Shown here one piece after another: positions 1 through 7,644 of a stretch of DNA of 64,000 nucleotides (position 1 is the first letter of the stretch; the number at the start of each line of letters is the position of its first letter). Below the pieces are notes generated by a model, which saw nothing but the letters and a program-made list of their open reading frames with translations, made no database searches and had not been told where the DNA came from. This DNA comes from Arthrobacter jinronghuae. GTDB lineage: Bacteria > Actinomycetota > Actinomycetes > Actinomycetales > Micrococcaceae. The translations under genes and the position numbers were made by a program. The DNA is taken from the NCBI RefSeq assembly GCF_025244825.1, contig NZ_CP104263.1, forward strand, positions 124,001 to 188,000, given 5' to 3'.

Positions 1-1
1 C

Positions 2-301
2 ATGACTAGCAAAGACATCAGCTTCACGCGCAATGAGGCGCTGAACCGGTACGAGCTGCGGCTGGACGGCACGCTCGTGGGCATGGCCGATTATCAGGAA
101 CAGCCGGACGGCGTTGCTTTGACCCATACGGAGATGGAGCCGGCTTTCCGGCATCAGGGCTACTCGTCACGCCTGGCCCGATATGCCGTGGAGGACATCG
201 TGAGCGGCGGGCGGCGGGTCAAGCCGTACTGCTCCTACATGGCCGCCTACCTCGGCAAGCATCCGGAATACAGCCACCACGTGTCCTGGCCGCAGGAGTA
301 G
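2..301 (+). CDS. Small GNAT-fold N-acetyltransferase (COG2388-like)
   Basis: This is a 99-residue protein starting at the ATG at base 2; its upstream region lies outside the window. The core HTEMEPAFRHQGY followed by LARYAVEDI matches the acetyl-CoA loop and helix of short GNAT proteins. The C-terminal PYCSYMAAYLGKHPEY is the usual end of the COG2388 group (a proline/cysteine turn, then HPEY). Length fits the family, whose members are about 90-110 residues and contain only a minimal GNAT fold. The substrate is unknown. It is separated by 131 bp from the next gene and appears monocistronic. The family is well supported; any specific acetylation target would be a guess. Confidence 0.85.
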   Translation: MTSKDISFTRNEALNRYELRLDGTLVGMADYQEQPDGVALTHTEMEPAFRHQGYSSRLARYAVEDIVSGGRRVKPYCSYMAAYLGKHPEYSHHVSWPQE

Positions 302-331
302 TCAGGGCGGCAAGCCGGGCGTTAATTGAAG

Positions 332-378
332 CTGGCTTCCCGCTCTGCATATGGGGGGAACGCAGAAGGGGAAGCCAG
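332..378. promoter_or_regulatory. Long inverted repeat upstream of the tandem-HTH gene
   Basis: CTGGCTTCCC (332-341) is the exact reverse complement of GGGAAGCCAG (369-378). A second nested stem, TCTGC (344-348) with GCAGA (362-366), leaves a 13-nt loop containing six G. The right arm ends 9 bp before a perfect TATAAT. It could be an operator for the HTH protein encoded at 433 or an RNA hairpin ending the preceding gene; the sequence alone does not decide. Confidence 0.55.
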
Positions 379-387
379 TTCCAACAG

Positions 388-393
388 TATAAT
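388..393 (+). promoter_or_regulatory. -10 box of the HTH/membrane gene pair
   Basis: A perfect TATAAT lies 39 bp before the ATG at 433 in an otherwise GC-rich region. A G-rich ribosome binding site (GAGGGGGG) follows about 9 nt before the start codon. No good -35 is visible; the inverted repeat at 332-378 occupies that zone, which suggests regulated transcription. Confidence 0.6.
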
Positions 394-432
394 TCCATTT
401 GTCCGGGTAAATCCAATCGAGGGGGGCCGAAG

Positions 433-1158
433 ATGGCGGTGTCTGCCAAGGCTTTCCAGAATTGGCGCACCGCAGTGGCTCCGGGCGAATCCAACGCGGA
501 CGTTTGCCGCCGGACGGGCATCAAGCGCTCCACTCTGGCCCAGCAGGTTGTCCGCGGCAAAGTTGCGGAGATTACCGTGGTCCGGGTAGCCCGGGCGTAC
601 GGGAAAAATCCGGTAGAGGCACTTTCTGACTTCGAGGAATACTCCGATCTGCTGGGCGGGCCATGGCGGCCCAGCCCCGCGGAACTCATCAGCCAGGTTT
701 CCTACATCTGCATCCTGCAGATGATCCTGGCCAGGGCCACCCAGACCGGGCCGCCGGAATGCCCGGACCTGGCCAGGCATCCGCACCGGAACGCGATTCG
801 TTCCTGGTTCGAGGCAGTAGACCCGGGGGACCTGCGCCAGCAGCTCAGCGCCAGGACCGGCGTCGCGCCGCAGAATATTTCGGCGCAGCTTTCAGCCGGC
901 CGGCTGGCACCCGAATTGGCTGTGGAGGCCGCGCGGATTGCGGGTGCCTCGCTGCCGGGCGGACTGGTGGCCACCGGCCTGGTCACGCCGGGCGAGGCCG
1001 GGTGGCCCCAGAAGGGCCAGCAGGAGGCTCTGGCTGCGCTCACTGATTCGGAACTGCTGTTTCTGGCCCGGGACCGCTTGGACGGGGTGGGAAAGCAACT
1101 AAAGAAGTTTGAACACGATGTGGAAAATGATCTAACGCTCTTGGAGAACCTGGGATGA
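433..1158 (+). CDS. Tandem helix-turn-helix protein, putative regulator
   Basis: This 241-residue protein has no close family that I recognise. Residues 11-57 and 125-171 align without gaps (offset 114) and share 15 identities: W, AV, PG, R, TG, Q, G, A, V, AR and G. Each copy looks like an XRE/lambda-type HTH, with TG(I/V) turning into a recognition helix and a following Q...G(K/R) segment. The two copies are joined by a partly hydrophobic region (about 85-103). The C terminus (about 200-241) is charged and probably helical. The stop overlaps the start of the next gene (ATGA at 1155), so the two are translationally coupled. The likely role is a DNA-binding regulator working with the downstream membrane protein; this is inference. 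Confidence 0.7.
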   Translation: MAVSAKAFQNWRTAVAPGESNADVCRRTGIKRSTLAQQVVRGKVAEITVVRVARAYGKNPVEALSDFEEYSDLLGGPWRPSPAELISQVSYICILQMILARATQTGPPECPDLARHPHRNAIRSWFEAVDPGDLRQQLSARTGVAPQNISAQLSAGRLAPELAVEAARIAGASLPGGLVATGLVTPGEAGWPQKGQQEALAALTDSELLFLARDRLDGVGKQLKKFEHDVENDLTLLENLG

Positions 1159-1892
1159 ATATAGCCTCTGCCATTCAGTTTGGCGCGCTGGTCGTGGTGG
1201 CCGTCTTTACCCTGGTTCGGCTGCCGCTGGCTGTGCAGGGCCGCAATCCCATGCTCTTTTGGGGGCTTGCTGCTACCACTGTCGGAGTGGCCCTGAGCAT
1301 TCCGTCGATTTACCTGCCTGTGGACGCTTGGCTGGGCGGAGAAAACCATGCAAACCTGATTCTCCGTTATGCCACCTACGGAGTCGTAGCGCTTATTGGC
1401 GGCAGTGCTGCTGCAGCCTTCCGGGCTCCCCAGGTACAGAAAATCATTCTGGGGTTGCCGGGACTCGTAGTGCTGGCTGCAACCGTTACAGCCACCACCG
1501 TGCTGTTCAGCATGGGAGACATGCCTGTGTCTTCGCCGGGCCTCAACGGCTACATGCACCAGGAGCATATCTGGGCCTACTCGGTGCTGGGACGGATCTA
1601 TCCGGCTTATATAGCCGCCTGCCTGATCATCCCGGCTTTCCGTGTCGCCGCGACGGCGGGGCGGCCTGCCCTCCTGCGGGTCGGATCGGCACTGATAGGC
1701 GTTGCCCTTGCCGAGATCCTGACGTGGTCTGTGCTGTGGGTGACCGGCCGGCAGACCGGCGTTTGGGACTACATCCTTCCGCATTCCTCGGTCATTGTTC
1801 TCACAGCGGGGCTCGCTGCCGTGGCTTATTACGGTATCGCCGCAAGAAACAAGCAAAAGCAAAGCTTGCTGACTCCCAACTACACAAGGTGA
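1155..1892 (+). CDS. Seven-TM integral membrane protein paired with HTH regulator
   Basis: This 245-residue protein has about seven hydrophobic segments (roughly residues 5-22, 34-52, 68-88, 97-117, 139-160, 174-195 and 205-224) and a short basic C-terminal tail. It has no transporter signature, signal peptide or cytoplasmic domain. Topology and spacing resemble the 7-TM part of actinobacterial MAB_1171c-like membrane proteins, which also lie beside HTH genes, but without their soluble C-terminal region. The start overlaps the HTH gene by 4 bp. A sensor or sequestering partner for the upstream regulator is a reasonable but untested inference. Confidence 0.7.
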   Translation: MNIASAIQFGALVVVAVFTLVRLPLAVQGRNPMLFWGLAATTVGVALSIPSIYLPVDAWLGGENHANLILRYATYGVVALIGGSAAAAFRAPQVQKIILGLPGLVVLAATVTATTVLFSMGDMPVSSPGLNGYMHQEHIWAYSVLGRIYPAYIAACLIIPAFRVAATAGRPALLRVGSALIGVALAEILTWSVLWVTGRQTGVWDYILPHSSVIVLTAGLAAVAYYGIAARNKQKQSLLTPNYTR

Positions 1893-1946
1893 CAATTAGG
1901 TAAAGTTGTCCACATTTTCATGTTTGTATGCCAGAATAATGAATAT

Positions 1947-1985
1947 GTAACGTCCGCTGCCTGTGGGGGGTCAGCGTGAAGTTAC
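1947..1985. other. Nested hairpin with six-G loop, possible small RNA
   Basis: GTAAC (1947-1951) pairs with GTTAC (1981-1985), and inside it CGCTG (1955-1959) pairs with CAGCG (1972-1976); the loop holds GGGGGG. It follows an AT-rich stretch (1930-1946) and is followed directly by the terminator hairpin at 1987-2017. Together they could be a short structured transcript or the 3' UTR of the membrane gene. Confidence 0.35.
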
Positions 1986-1986
1986 A

Positions 1987-2017
1987 ACGAAGCCAGCGGC
2001 ACTGCCGTTGGCTTCGT
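1987..2017. terminator. Bidirectional terminator hairpin
   Basis: ACGAAGCCAGCGG (1987-1999) pairs with CCGTTGGCTTCGT (2005-2017), with one G-T wobble and a 5-nt loop. It sits between the convergent membrane gene (ends 1892) and ptsH (ends 2100). The T-rich tail is weak, as often in this group. Confidence 0.75.
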
Positions 2018-2044
2018 CATTTCCGGAAGTAGCCGGTGCTGAAA

Positions 2045-2090
2045 GCAAGGGCGGGACATTCATGGAACGGATGAGTGCCCCGCCTCTTGC
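2045..2090 (-). terminator. Probable ptsH terminator
   Basis: GCAAGGGCGGG (2045-2055) can pair with CCCGCCTCTTGC (2079-2090) with one bulge. On the minus strand the hairpin is followed by TTTC, just after the ptsH stop. Confidence 0.5.
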
Positions 2091-2099
2091 CTGGTCTGC

Positions 2100-2378
2100 C
2101 TAGGTCGCATCCAGATCTGTTTCGAGAATCTTTGCCAGTTCCTCCAGGGCCGTTTCCGCACCCTCGCCGTCCGAGCGCAGCACCACCACATCTCCGTGCG
2201 ACGCGCCCAGGCTCATCAGGGAGAGCATGCTTGAGGCGTCCATTGCCTCTTCGGCCGGGTCCCCTTCCATCGCTATGGTCACGTCAACGGGCTGGGCCGC
2301 TGCCGCTTCCGCGAAGATCGATGCCGGCCGGGCATGGAGTCCCACCCGGCTGGCCACTGTGGCTTTGCGCTCTGCCAT
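2100..2378 (-). CDS. ptsH: PTS phosphocarrier protein HPr
   Basis: HPr passes phosphate from enzyme I to the EIIA domains of PTS sugar permeases. The 92-residue product has the active-site motif GLHARPAS with phospho-accepting His15 and the MSLG motif following Ser49/Ser50 in the regulatory region. The start is set at ATG 2378 because GGAAGGAA lies at good distance upstream and this start puts the histidine at the standard position 15; a longer in-frame ORF to 2429 has no family support. It is the last gene of the fruK-fruA-ptsI-ptsH unit, 51 bp after ptsI. Placing the general HPr in a fructose operon implies fructose-linked expression of the whole PTS. Confidence 0.97.
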   Translation of the reverse strand: MAERKATVASRVGLHARPASIFAEAAAAQPVDVTIAMEGDPAEEAMDASSMLSLMSLGASHGDVVVLRSDGEGAETALEELAKILETDLDAT

Positions 2379-2429
2379 TTTTGATTCCTTCCGTGGTTTA
2401 GCTGCTGGCTTTCGTTCCGCCTTGACCAC

Positions 2430-4133
2430 CTACAGGCCGAGCTCTTCGAGGATGGGCAGCCGGCTGCGGACAATGGTCCGGGCTTCGGCGGCGGAGTGTG
2501 CTGCCAGGGCCCGCGCTGACAGCTCCTTGGCCTGCTCCAGGCTCACGGAAGCCAGTACCACCCCCACGCTGGACAGTGCCCGGGGCGTCATCGACAACGT
2601 GTTGACTCCCATGCCGGCCAGGACGACGGCGAGTGCGGGGTCAGCGGCTGCCTCACCGCAAACCCCCACGGTCCTGGCGCCGGCCGCCGGTTCCAGGGCC
2701 GTAGCCCGGGAGGCACCGGCCACGGTGGCGGAAATCAACTGCAGGACAGCCGGCTGCCACGGGTCGTTCAGTGCTGCCAGCGAACCCAGCTGCCGGTCCG
2801 AGGCCATGGTGTACTGCGTCAGGTCATTGGTGCCGAGGCTGGCAAACCGCACCCGCGAAAGGATGGCTTCGGACATAATGGCCGCTGAGGGCACTTCCAC
2901 CATCACTCCGGGCATGCCAAGTCCGGCTGCCGCGCACATCACGGCGAAGTCGGCGGCTTCCTCTGCGGTGGAGACCATCGGGGCCATCACCCAGACATCG
3001 GCAGTGTGGGCTCCGGCAGCCGCGGCGATAGCCTCCAGCTGGCGGGCGAGGACACCGGGGGTGGTCCGGTCGGTCCGGAATCCGCGTACCCCCAGCGCCG
3101 GGTTGGGTTCCGTTGCGTCCGTCAGGAACGGGAGCGGCTTATCCGCACCGGCGTCGAGGGTCCGGATCACTACCTTCCGGCCGGGAAATGCTTCGAACAC
3201 CGCACCGTACGCGGCAACCTGTTCGTCGATGGTGGGTTCGGTGTCCCTGCCGAGGAAACAGAACTCCGTGCGGAGCAACCCGATTCCCTCGGCACCTGCT
3301 TCCGCCGCGGCCCGGGCGTCCTTCCCGGAGCCGACGTTCGCCAGCAACGGGACCCTGTGGCCGTCCGAGGTTGTCCCCGTGCCGTTGAATACCGGGAGTG
3401 CGGAGCGTGCTGCGTATTTATGCGCGGCCTCCCGTTCCTCTTCCCCGGGTTCCACCACCACGGTGCCGGCAGCGCCGTCGAGAAAGATTTCAGCGCCATC
3501 AGGCACCTCGTCCGCGCCGGGCGCTCCGACGACGGCGGGCAGGCCCAGGGAGCGGGCGAGGATTGCCGTGTGGGACTGCGGGCCGCCCTCGCTGGTGACC
3601 AGTCCGATCACCATTGCCGGGTCCAACGTTGCCGTATCCGCCGGTGCCAGCTCCACGGCCGTGAGGATAAAGGGGACATCGGAAGCCGGAATCCCCGGAG
3701 CCGGCAGTCCGTTCAGCTCGGCGACAATCCGGGCGCGGACATCGAGCACGTCCTGGGTTCGTTCAGCCATGTAGCCGCCGAGGCTCTGGAGCATGGCGGC
3801 CACCTCCATGCCCGCTTCCCAGATGGCCCGGTCCGTGGCCATGCCTGCGTTGATGTGTTTGCCCGCCGCTTTGAGCAGCATCGGATCGGAAGCCATCATG
3901 GCCGTGGCGTCCAACACGGCTTTCGCGTCGCCCGAGGCGGTTTCCGCCCGGTGCTTGAGGTCCCCCCGAACTGCTTCAGCGGCATCCTTGAGGCGGCTTT
4001 TTTCCCCGTCCACGGTGCTGCCCGGTGCGGGTTTCGCCTCGGCATCAGGCTCGGCCACCGGAGGCGGCATCCGGCGTGAGGGGCCGAGGACGCGTCCGGC
4101 ACTGACTCCGATTCCCTGGATGGTCCGCATCAT
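2430..4133 (-). CDS. ptsI: PTS enzyme I (phosphoenolpyruvate-protein phosphotransferase)
   Basis: Enzyme I takes phosphate from PEP and phosphorylates HPr. The 567-residue length matches the family. Visible parts are the N-terminal HPr-binding helices, the phosphohistidine segment GGPQSHTAILARSLG with His188, and the C-terminal PEP-binding barrel with RTEF, VMVEVPS, GTNDLTQY and GVCGEAA. The Cys in GVCGE is the usual general acid/base. Two adjacent ATGs are possible starts (4133 or 4130), both after AGAGGAAGG. The gene lies between fruA (28 bp upstream) and ptsH, in the same direction. Nothing looks damaged. Confidence 0.97.
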   Translation of the reverse strand: MMRTIQGIGVSAGRVLGPSRRMPPPVAEPDAEAKPAPGSTVDGEKSRLKDAAEAVRGDLKHRAETASGDAKAVLDATAMMASDPMLLKAAGKHINAGMATDRAIWEAGMEVAAMLQSLGGYMAERTQDVLDVRARIVAELNGLPAPGIPASDVPFILTAVELAPADTATLDPAMVIGLVTSEGGPQSHTAILARSLGLPAVVGAPGADEVPDGAEIFLDGAAGTVVVEPGEEEREAAHKYAARSALPVFNGTGTTSDGHRVPLLANVGSGKDARAAAEAGAEGIGLLRTEFCFLGRDTEPTIDEQVAAYGAVFEAFPGRKVVIRTLDAGADKPLPFLTDATEPNPALGVRGFRTDRTTPGVLARQLEAIAAAAGAHTADVWVMAPMVSTAEEAADFAVMCAAAGLGMPGVMVEVPSAAIMSEAILSRVRFASLGTNDLTQYTMASDRQLGSLAALNDPWQPAVLQLISATVAGASRATALEPAAGARTVGVCGEAAADPALAVVLAGMGVNTLSMTPRALSSVGVVLASVSLEQAKELSARALAAHSAAEARTIVRSRLPILEELGL

Positions 4134-4161
4134 CTAAGCCTTCCTCTTCATCGACTGTGCG

Positions 4162-6351
4162 TTAGGCAATTGCTGGTTCCTCCGCCTTTTTCCGGGGCTT
4201 TACGTACCGCTTCAAAGCGACATAGACGAAGCCGGTAACTGCTGCTCCTGCCAGTATGGCGACGATGAACATGAGCAGGTTGCCGATGGCGAAGAACACG
4301 AAGATACCGCCGTGCGGTGCCTGTGAGGTTACTCCGGTGCCCAGGCAGATCGCACCTGCCACCGCACCGCCCAGCATGGTGGACGGAATGACCCGGAAGA
4401 AATCGGAAGCGGCAAACGGGATGGCGCCCTCCGAGATGAAGGCCGCGCCCAGCAGCCACGCCGCCTTTCCGTTCTCGCGCAGCGCCATGCTGAACTGGTT
4501 CTTTGCCAGCACAGTGGAGGCAAATGCCATGCCCAGCGGCGGGACCATGCCGGCGGCCATGACCGCTGCCATGATTTCCCACGGCACCTGGTTCTCGAAG
4601 CTGCCTTCCCCGAGCCCGGCCACGGCAAACGCGTAGGCCACCTTGTTGATCGGACCACCCAGATCGGAACCCATCATCAGGCCAAGGATGATGCCCAGCC
4701 CGATCGCTGCCACCCCGGTGAGGCCGGTCAACCAGTTGTTCAGACCCATGGTCAAGGCAGCTATGGGTCCGCCCAGGACCAGCATCATCAGGCCGGAGGC
4801 GATGATCGACGCCAAAAGGGGAATGATGACCACGGGCATCAGCCCCCGCATCCACGACGGAACGTTCCAGCCGCCGATCCACCGGGCCGCGTAGCCGGCC
4901 AGCAGGCCGCCGATGATGCCGCCGATGAAGCCGGCATCCATGAACACCGCCACGGCTCCCGCAGTGAAGCCGGGGGCTATGCCGGGTCGGTCAGCCAGGG
5001 CATAGGCAATGTAGCCGGCCAGAGCAGGTACCAGGAAGCCCATCGACAGGGAGCCGATTTTCCAGAACACGGCCCCGAGATAGGGGATTACGCCTTCCGG
5101 CGGCGGATTCAGGATCGAGGTACCGTCCAGCATCCGGTCGCCGTTGGCGACGTCGTCGACCGACAGGGCGAGCTCATAGCCGCCCAAGAGGAAGCCGAGG
5201 GCAATGAGCAGGCCGCCGCCGGCAACAAACGGAATCATGTAGCTGACGCCGGTAAGCAGCGCCCGCTTGAGTTGTCCGCCGAAGCCTTCCCCGCCGGAGC
5301 CGGAGCCGCCGTCGTTCTCCTCTCCGCCGCCTCCACCCCCGGACACGCGTCGGGCATTCGGGTCATTGACGGCGTTGAGTGCTTCGTCGATCATCACGCC
5401 CGGCTCGTCGATGCCGCGTTTCACCGGTCCGCTGATCAACGGCTTCCCTGCGAAGCGCCCCTTGTCCCGGACATCGACGTCGACGGCAAAGATCACCGCT
5501 TCCGCGTTGCGGATCACCGAGGGGTCCAAGGGAGTGGATTTGGCGGAACCCTGCGTTTCGACCTGCAGGTCGACGCCGCGCTCGGCAGCCGCCGCGGCGA
5601 GGGAATCGGCGGCCATGTAGGTGTGCGCAATGCCGGTGGGGCATGCGGTGACGGCGACCAGATGCCGGGACCTCGAGGTGTCCGTGTGGGTCGCCCCGGT
5701 GCCGCCGGCGGAGGCAGGAGCGTCGGCTCCGTGTCCGCCGTCGGCGGTTCCGCCCGCTTGGCCCCCGTCGCGGGAGCCGGCGTTGCTGCCTCCGTCGCGG
5801 GAGCCGGCGTTGCTGCCCACGGCCGTGGCGCCGGTGGCCGTGCCCGCCGCAGCGGCGCCGCCCGAACCGGCAGCGCTTCCGGCGCTCTCAGGTGCGGGGC
5901 CGAGCCCGAGGGCTCCGTCGACCAGTTCCACGATCTGTACCGGCGAAGTAGCCGCACGCAGGGAGGCGGTGAAGTCCTTACGGATGAGGGACCGGGCCAG
6001 CTTTGCGAGCAGTTGGAGGTGCTCCTGGTCCGCTCCTTCCGGAGCAGCAATGAAAAAGACGATGTCGGCGGGGCCGTCCTTCGCTCCCCAGTCCACAGCG
6101 GGACGAATCCGTGCCATGGCGAGCGTCGGTCTGGTGACCGCCGCGGATCGGCAGTGCGGAATCGCAATGCCGCCGGGCACACCGGTGGCGGTCTTCGATT
6201 CGCGGCCCATCGCATCCGCATAGAGGTCTTCGTAGCTGGTCGCCCGGCCCGCGGCTACCACTCCCCGGGCCAGATGGGCGATGACAGTGCTCTTGTCCGT
6301 GCCTAGATCCTCGTCCAACGTGACCAGGTCCGGCGTAATGAGGTCCGACAT
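4162..6351 (-). CDS. fruA: PTS fructose permease, fused EIIA-EIIB-EIIC
   Basis: This 729-residue membrane protein imports fructose and phosphorylates it at C1. The order is EIIA (about 1-150; His66 in GIAIPHC), a low-complexity Gly/Ser/Ala linker (about 152-228), EIIB (about 229-330; Cys237 in VTACPTGIAHT) and the EIIC membrane domain (about 360-715, around ten TM segments). A Gly/Ser linker also precedes EIIC. The first linker carries two copies of the 9-residue unit SRDGGSNAG, encoded by a 27-bp tandem duplication (5765-5818). The start overlaps the fruK stop (TGATG at 6349-6353), showing coupling. The domain order fits known actinobacterial FruA proteins. Confidence 0.96.
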   Translation of the reverse strand: MSDLITPDLVTLDEDLGTDKSTVIAHLARGVVAAGRATSYEDLYADAMGRESKTATGVPGGIAIPHCRSAAVTRPTLAMARIRPAVDWGAKDGPADIVFFIAAPEGADQEHLQLLAKLARSLIRKDFTASLRAATSPVQIVELVDGALGLGPAPESAGSAAGSGGAAAAGTATGATAVGSNAGSRDGGSNAGSRDGGQAGGTADGGHGADAPASAGGTGATHTDTSRSRHLVAVTACPTGIAHTYMAADSLAAAAAERGVDLQVETQGSAKSTPLDPSVIRNAEAVIFAVDVDVRDKGRFAGKPLISGPVKRGIDEPGVMIDEALNAVNDPNARRVSGGGGGGEENDGGSGSGGEGFGGQLKRALLTGVSYMIPFVAGGGLLIALGFLLGGYELALSVDDVANGDRMLDGTSILNPPPEGVIPYLGAVFWKIGSLSMGFLVPALAGYIAYALADRPGIAPGFTAGAVAVFMDAGFIGGIIGGLLAGYAARWIGGWNVPSWMRGLMPVVIIPLLASIIASGLMMLVLGGPIAALTMGLNNWLTGLTGVAAIGLGIILGLMMGSDLGGPINKVAYAFAVAGLGEGSFENQVPWEIMAAVMAAGMVPPLGMAFASTVLAKNQFSMALRENGKAAWLLGAAFISEGAIPFAASDFFRVIPSTMLGGAVAGAICLGTGVTSQAPHGGIFVFFAIGNLLMFIVAILAGAAVTGFVYVALKRYVKPRKKAEEPAIA
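5765..5818. repeat. 27-bp in-frame tandem duplication in the fruA linker
   Basis: Two near-identical 27-bp units (5765-5791 and 5792-5818) encode SRDGGSNAG twice in the EIIA-EIIB linker. Nine-residue repeats keep the frame, so the linker length may vary between strains. Confidence 0.85.
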
Positions 6352-7400
6352 CAGCTTTCCTCCTTAGAAGACGACGGCGGAGCGGTGGCGCTCCCGGCGG
6401 CCGCGGGCCCCCGCGGGGTACCGCCGCCTGTGCCGTCGAGGGTGGTGACCGTTACCGCTCCGGGATCAGTAGCTGCCACGGCGGGAACAGTGGTTCCGGG
6501 AAGGGAGGCCGCAGCAGCCCCGTGGGCCACCGCCTGCCTGAGGCAGTCCGGCGGGGCCGCACCGGCGACCTCGGCCAGCAGGTACCCGGCCAGGGCCGAA
6601 TCCCCGGCGCCAACCGTCGAGCGGGCCTGCACGGGCGGCCGGGTGGCCAGCCAGCTTCCGGAGGCGGTGACCAGCAGTGCCCCCCTCGCGCCCAGGGTGG
6701 CAAGCACGGCGCCGACGCCGCGTTCAATCAGCATCCCCGCCGCCCGCGCCGCCAGCAGGGGGTCCGCTTCCAGTTCCGCTTCGGAGGAGAACCCCGTGGC
6801 TTCGGCGAGTTCCTCGGCATTGGGTTTAAGCAGGTCCGGCTCCGCTCCGTGCAGCAGCGCGCCCATGAGGGGCGGTCCGGAGGAGTCGATGGCTATGCGC
6901 GGTGCCTGGGCCCCCAGCCGGTCCCTCACAGTGTGGGCCACCGAAGCGTAAAAGTCCGGCGGTACTTCCGGGGGGAGCGACCCGGCCAGCACCAGCCAGG
7001 AACCCGGGCCGCTGTCGCCGGCAGTGCAGGCCCCTACCAGGAGGGCGATCAGTGCTTCCTGCTCCACCGGCTTCAGCGGCGGACCGGGAGCATTGATCTT
7101 GGTGGTGGTGCCGTCCGGCTCCGTGAGCGTGATGTTGCTGCGCAGCGGCGCCTCGATGGGCAGGTTCAGGTACTCGACTCCGGCCTGCCGCAATCCGGTC
7201 ATGACCGGATCGGCGTCGGCGCCGGGAAGGACGGCGACGGACCGGACGCCGGAGACGGTCAAGGCCCGGGAGACGTTTACGCCCTTGCCTCCCGGTTCTT
7301 CCCCCGCGGCAACGGCACGCTGGACGGCTCCCCGCTCCAGTACGCCGGGAAGCGAAACGGTGCGGTCGAGGCTGGGATTGGCAGTAAGCGTGAGGATCAT
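6351..7400 (-). CDS. fruK: 1-phosphofructokinase (PfkB family)
   Basis: FruK phosphorylates fructose 1-phosphate from the PTS to fructose 1,6-bisphosphate. The 349-residue product begins MILTLTANPSLDRTV, typical of FruK, with the PfkB ATP-site motif STVGAGDSALAGYL around residue 255 containing the catalytic Asp of GAGD. The last 40 residues are a Pro/Ala/Ser tail not needed by the family. It is the first gene of the operon. Unlike many actinobacterial fru operons, no DeoR-type regulator gene precedes it; the divergent neighbour is an esterase. Confidence 0.95.
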   Translation of the reverse strand: MILTLTANPSLDRTVSLPGVLERGAVQRAVAAGEEPGGKGVNVSRALTVSGVRSVAVLPGADADPVMTGLRQAGVEYLNLPIEAPLRSNITLTEPDGTTTKINAPGPPLKPVEQEALIALLVGACTAGDSGPGSWLVLAGSLPPEVPPDFYASVAHTVRDRLGAQAPRIAIDSSGPPLMGALLHGAEPDLLKPNAEELAEATGFSSEAELEADPLLAARAAGMLIERGVGAVLATLGARGALLVTASGSWLATRPPVQARSTVGAGDSALAGYLLAEVAGAAPPDCLRQAVAHGAAAASLPGTTVPAVAATDPGAVTVTTLDGTGGGTPRGPAAAGSATAPPSSSKEES

Positions 7401-7632
7401 GAAGGGGATCCGTCCAGGCCGTGCCTGCCAGGGCCGGCCGCTGTAGGGAGTGGAACTGCTGGCCGGTGCGGTTCCCGGTACTTTAGGTGGCTTCTGCTTG
7501 GATACATGAACGCCCGCGATCTGTGGCGATGGCCACGTTTATGCGCTGATGCGACTTTACTTTTGCCGCACCACCCGTGGCAATGGCCGCCGGGCGAGGC
7601 CGCGCCGACGGCCTGTAAACGGGGTGCGGCGC

Positions 7633-7638
7633 TACGCT
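7633..7638 (+). promoter_or_regulatory. -10 box TACGCT, leaderless start at 7645
   Basis: TACGCT ends 6 nt before the ATG at 7645 and no ribosome binding site is present, the pattern of a leaderless transcript. Confidence 0.7.
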
Positions 7639-7644
7639 GAACCG

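Noticed and set aside
702..1895. Long minus-strand ORF (397 aa) across the HTH and membrane genes
   Set aside because: Antisense shadow caused by high GC at third positions; composition is repeat-like and matches no family, whereas the plus-strand pair has coherent domains.
1947..2017. 6C small RNA of actinobacteria
   Set aside because: Only one hairpin has a six-C loop on the minus strand; the known element has two. I kept it as an unassigned structure.
2227..3774. Plus-strand ORF of 515 aa opposite ptsI
   Set aside because: Ser/Ala/Arg-rich shadow of ptsI, a certain gene.
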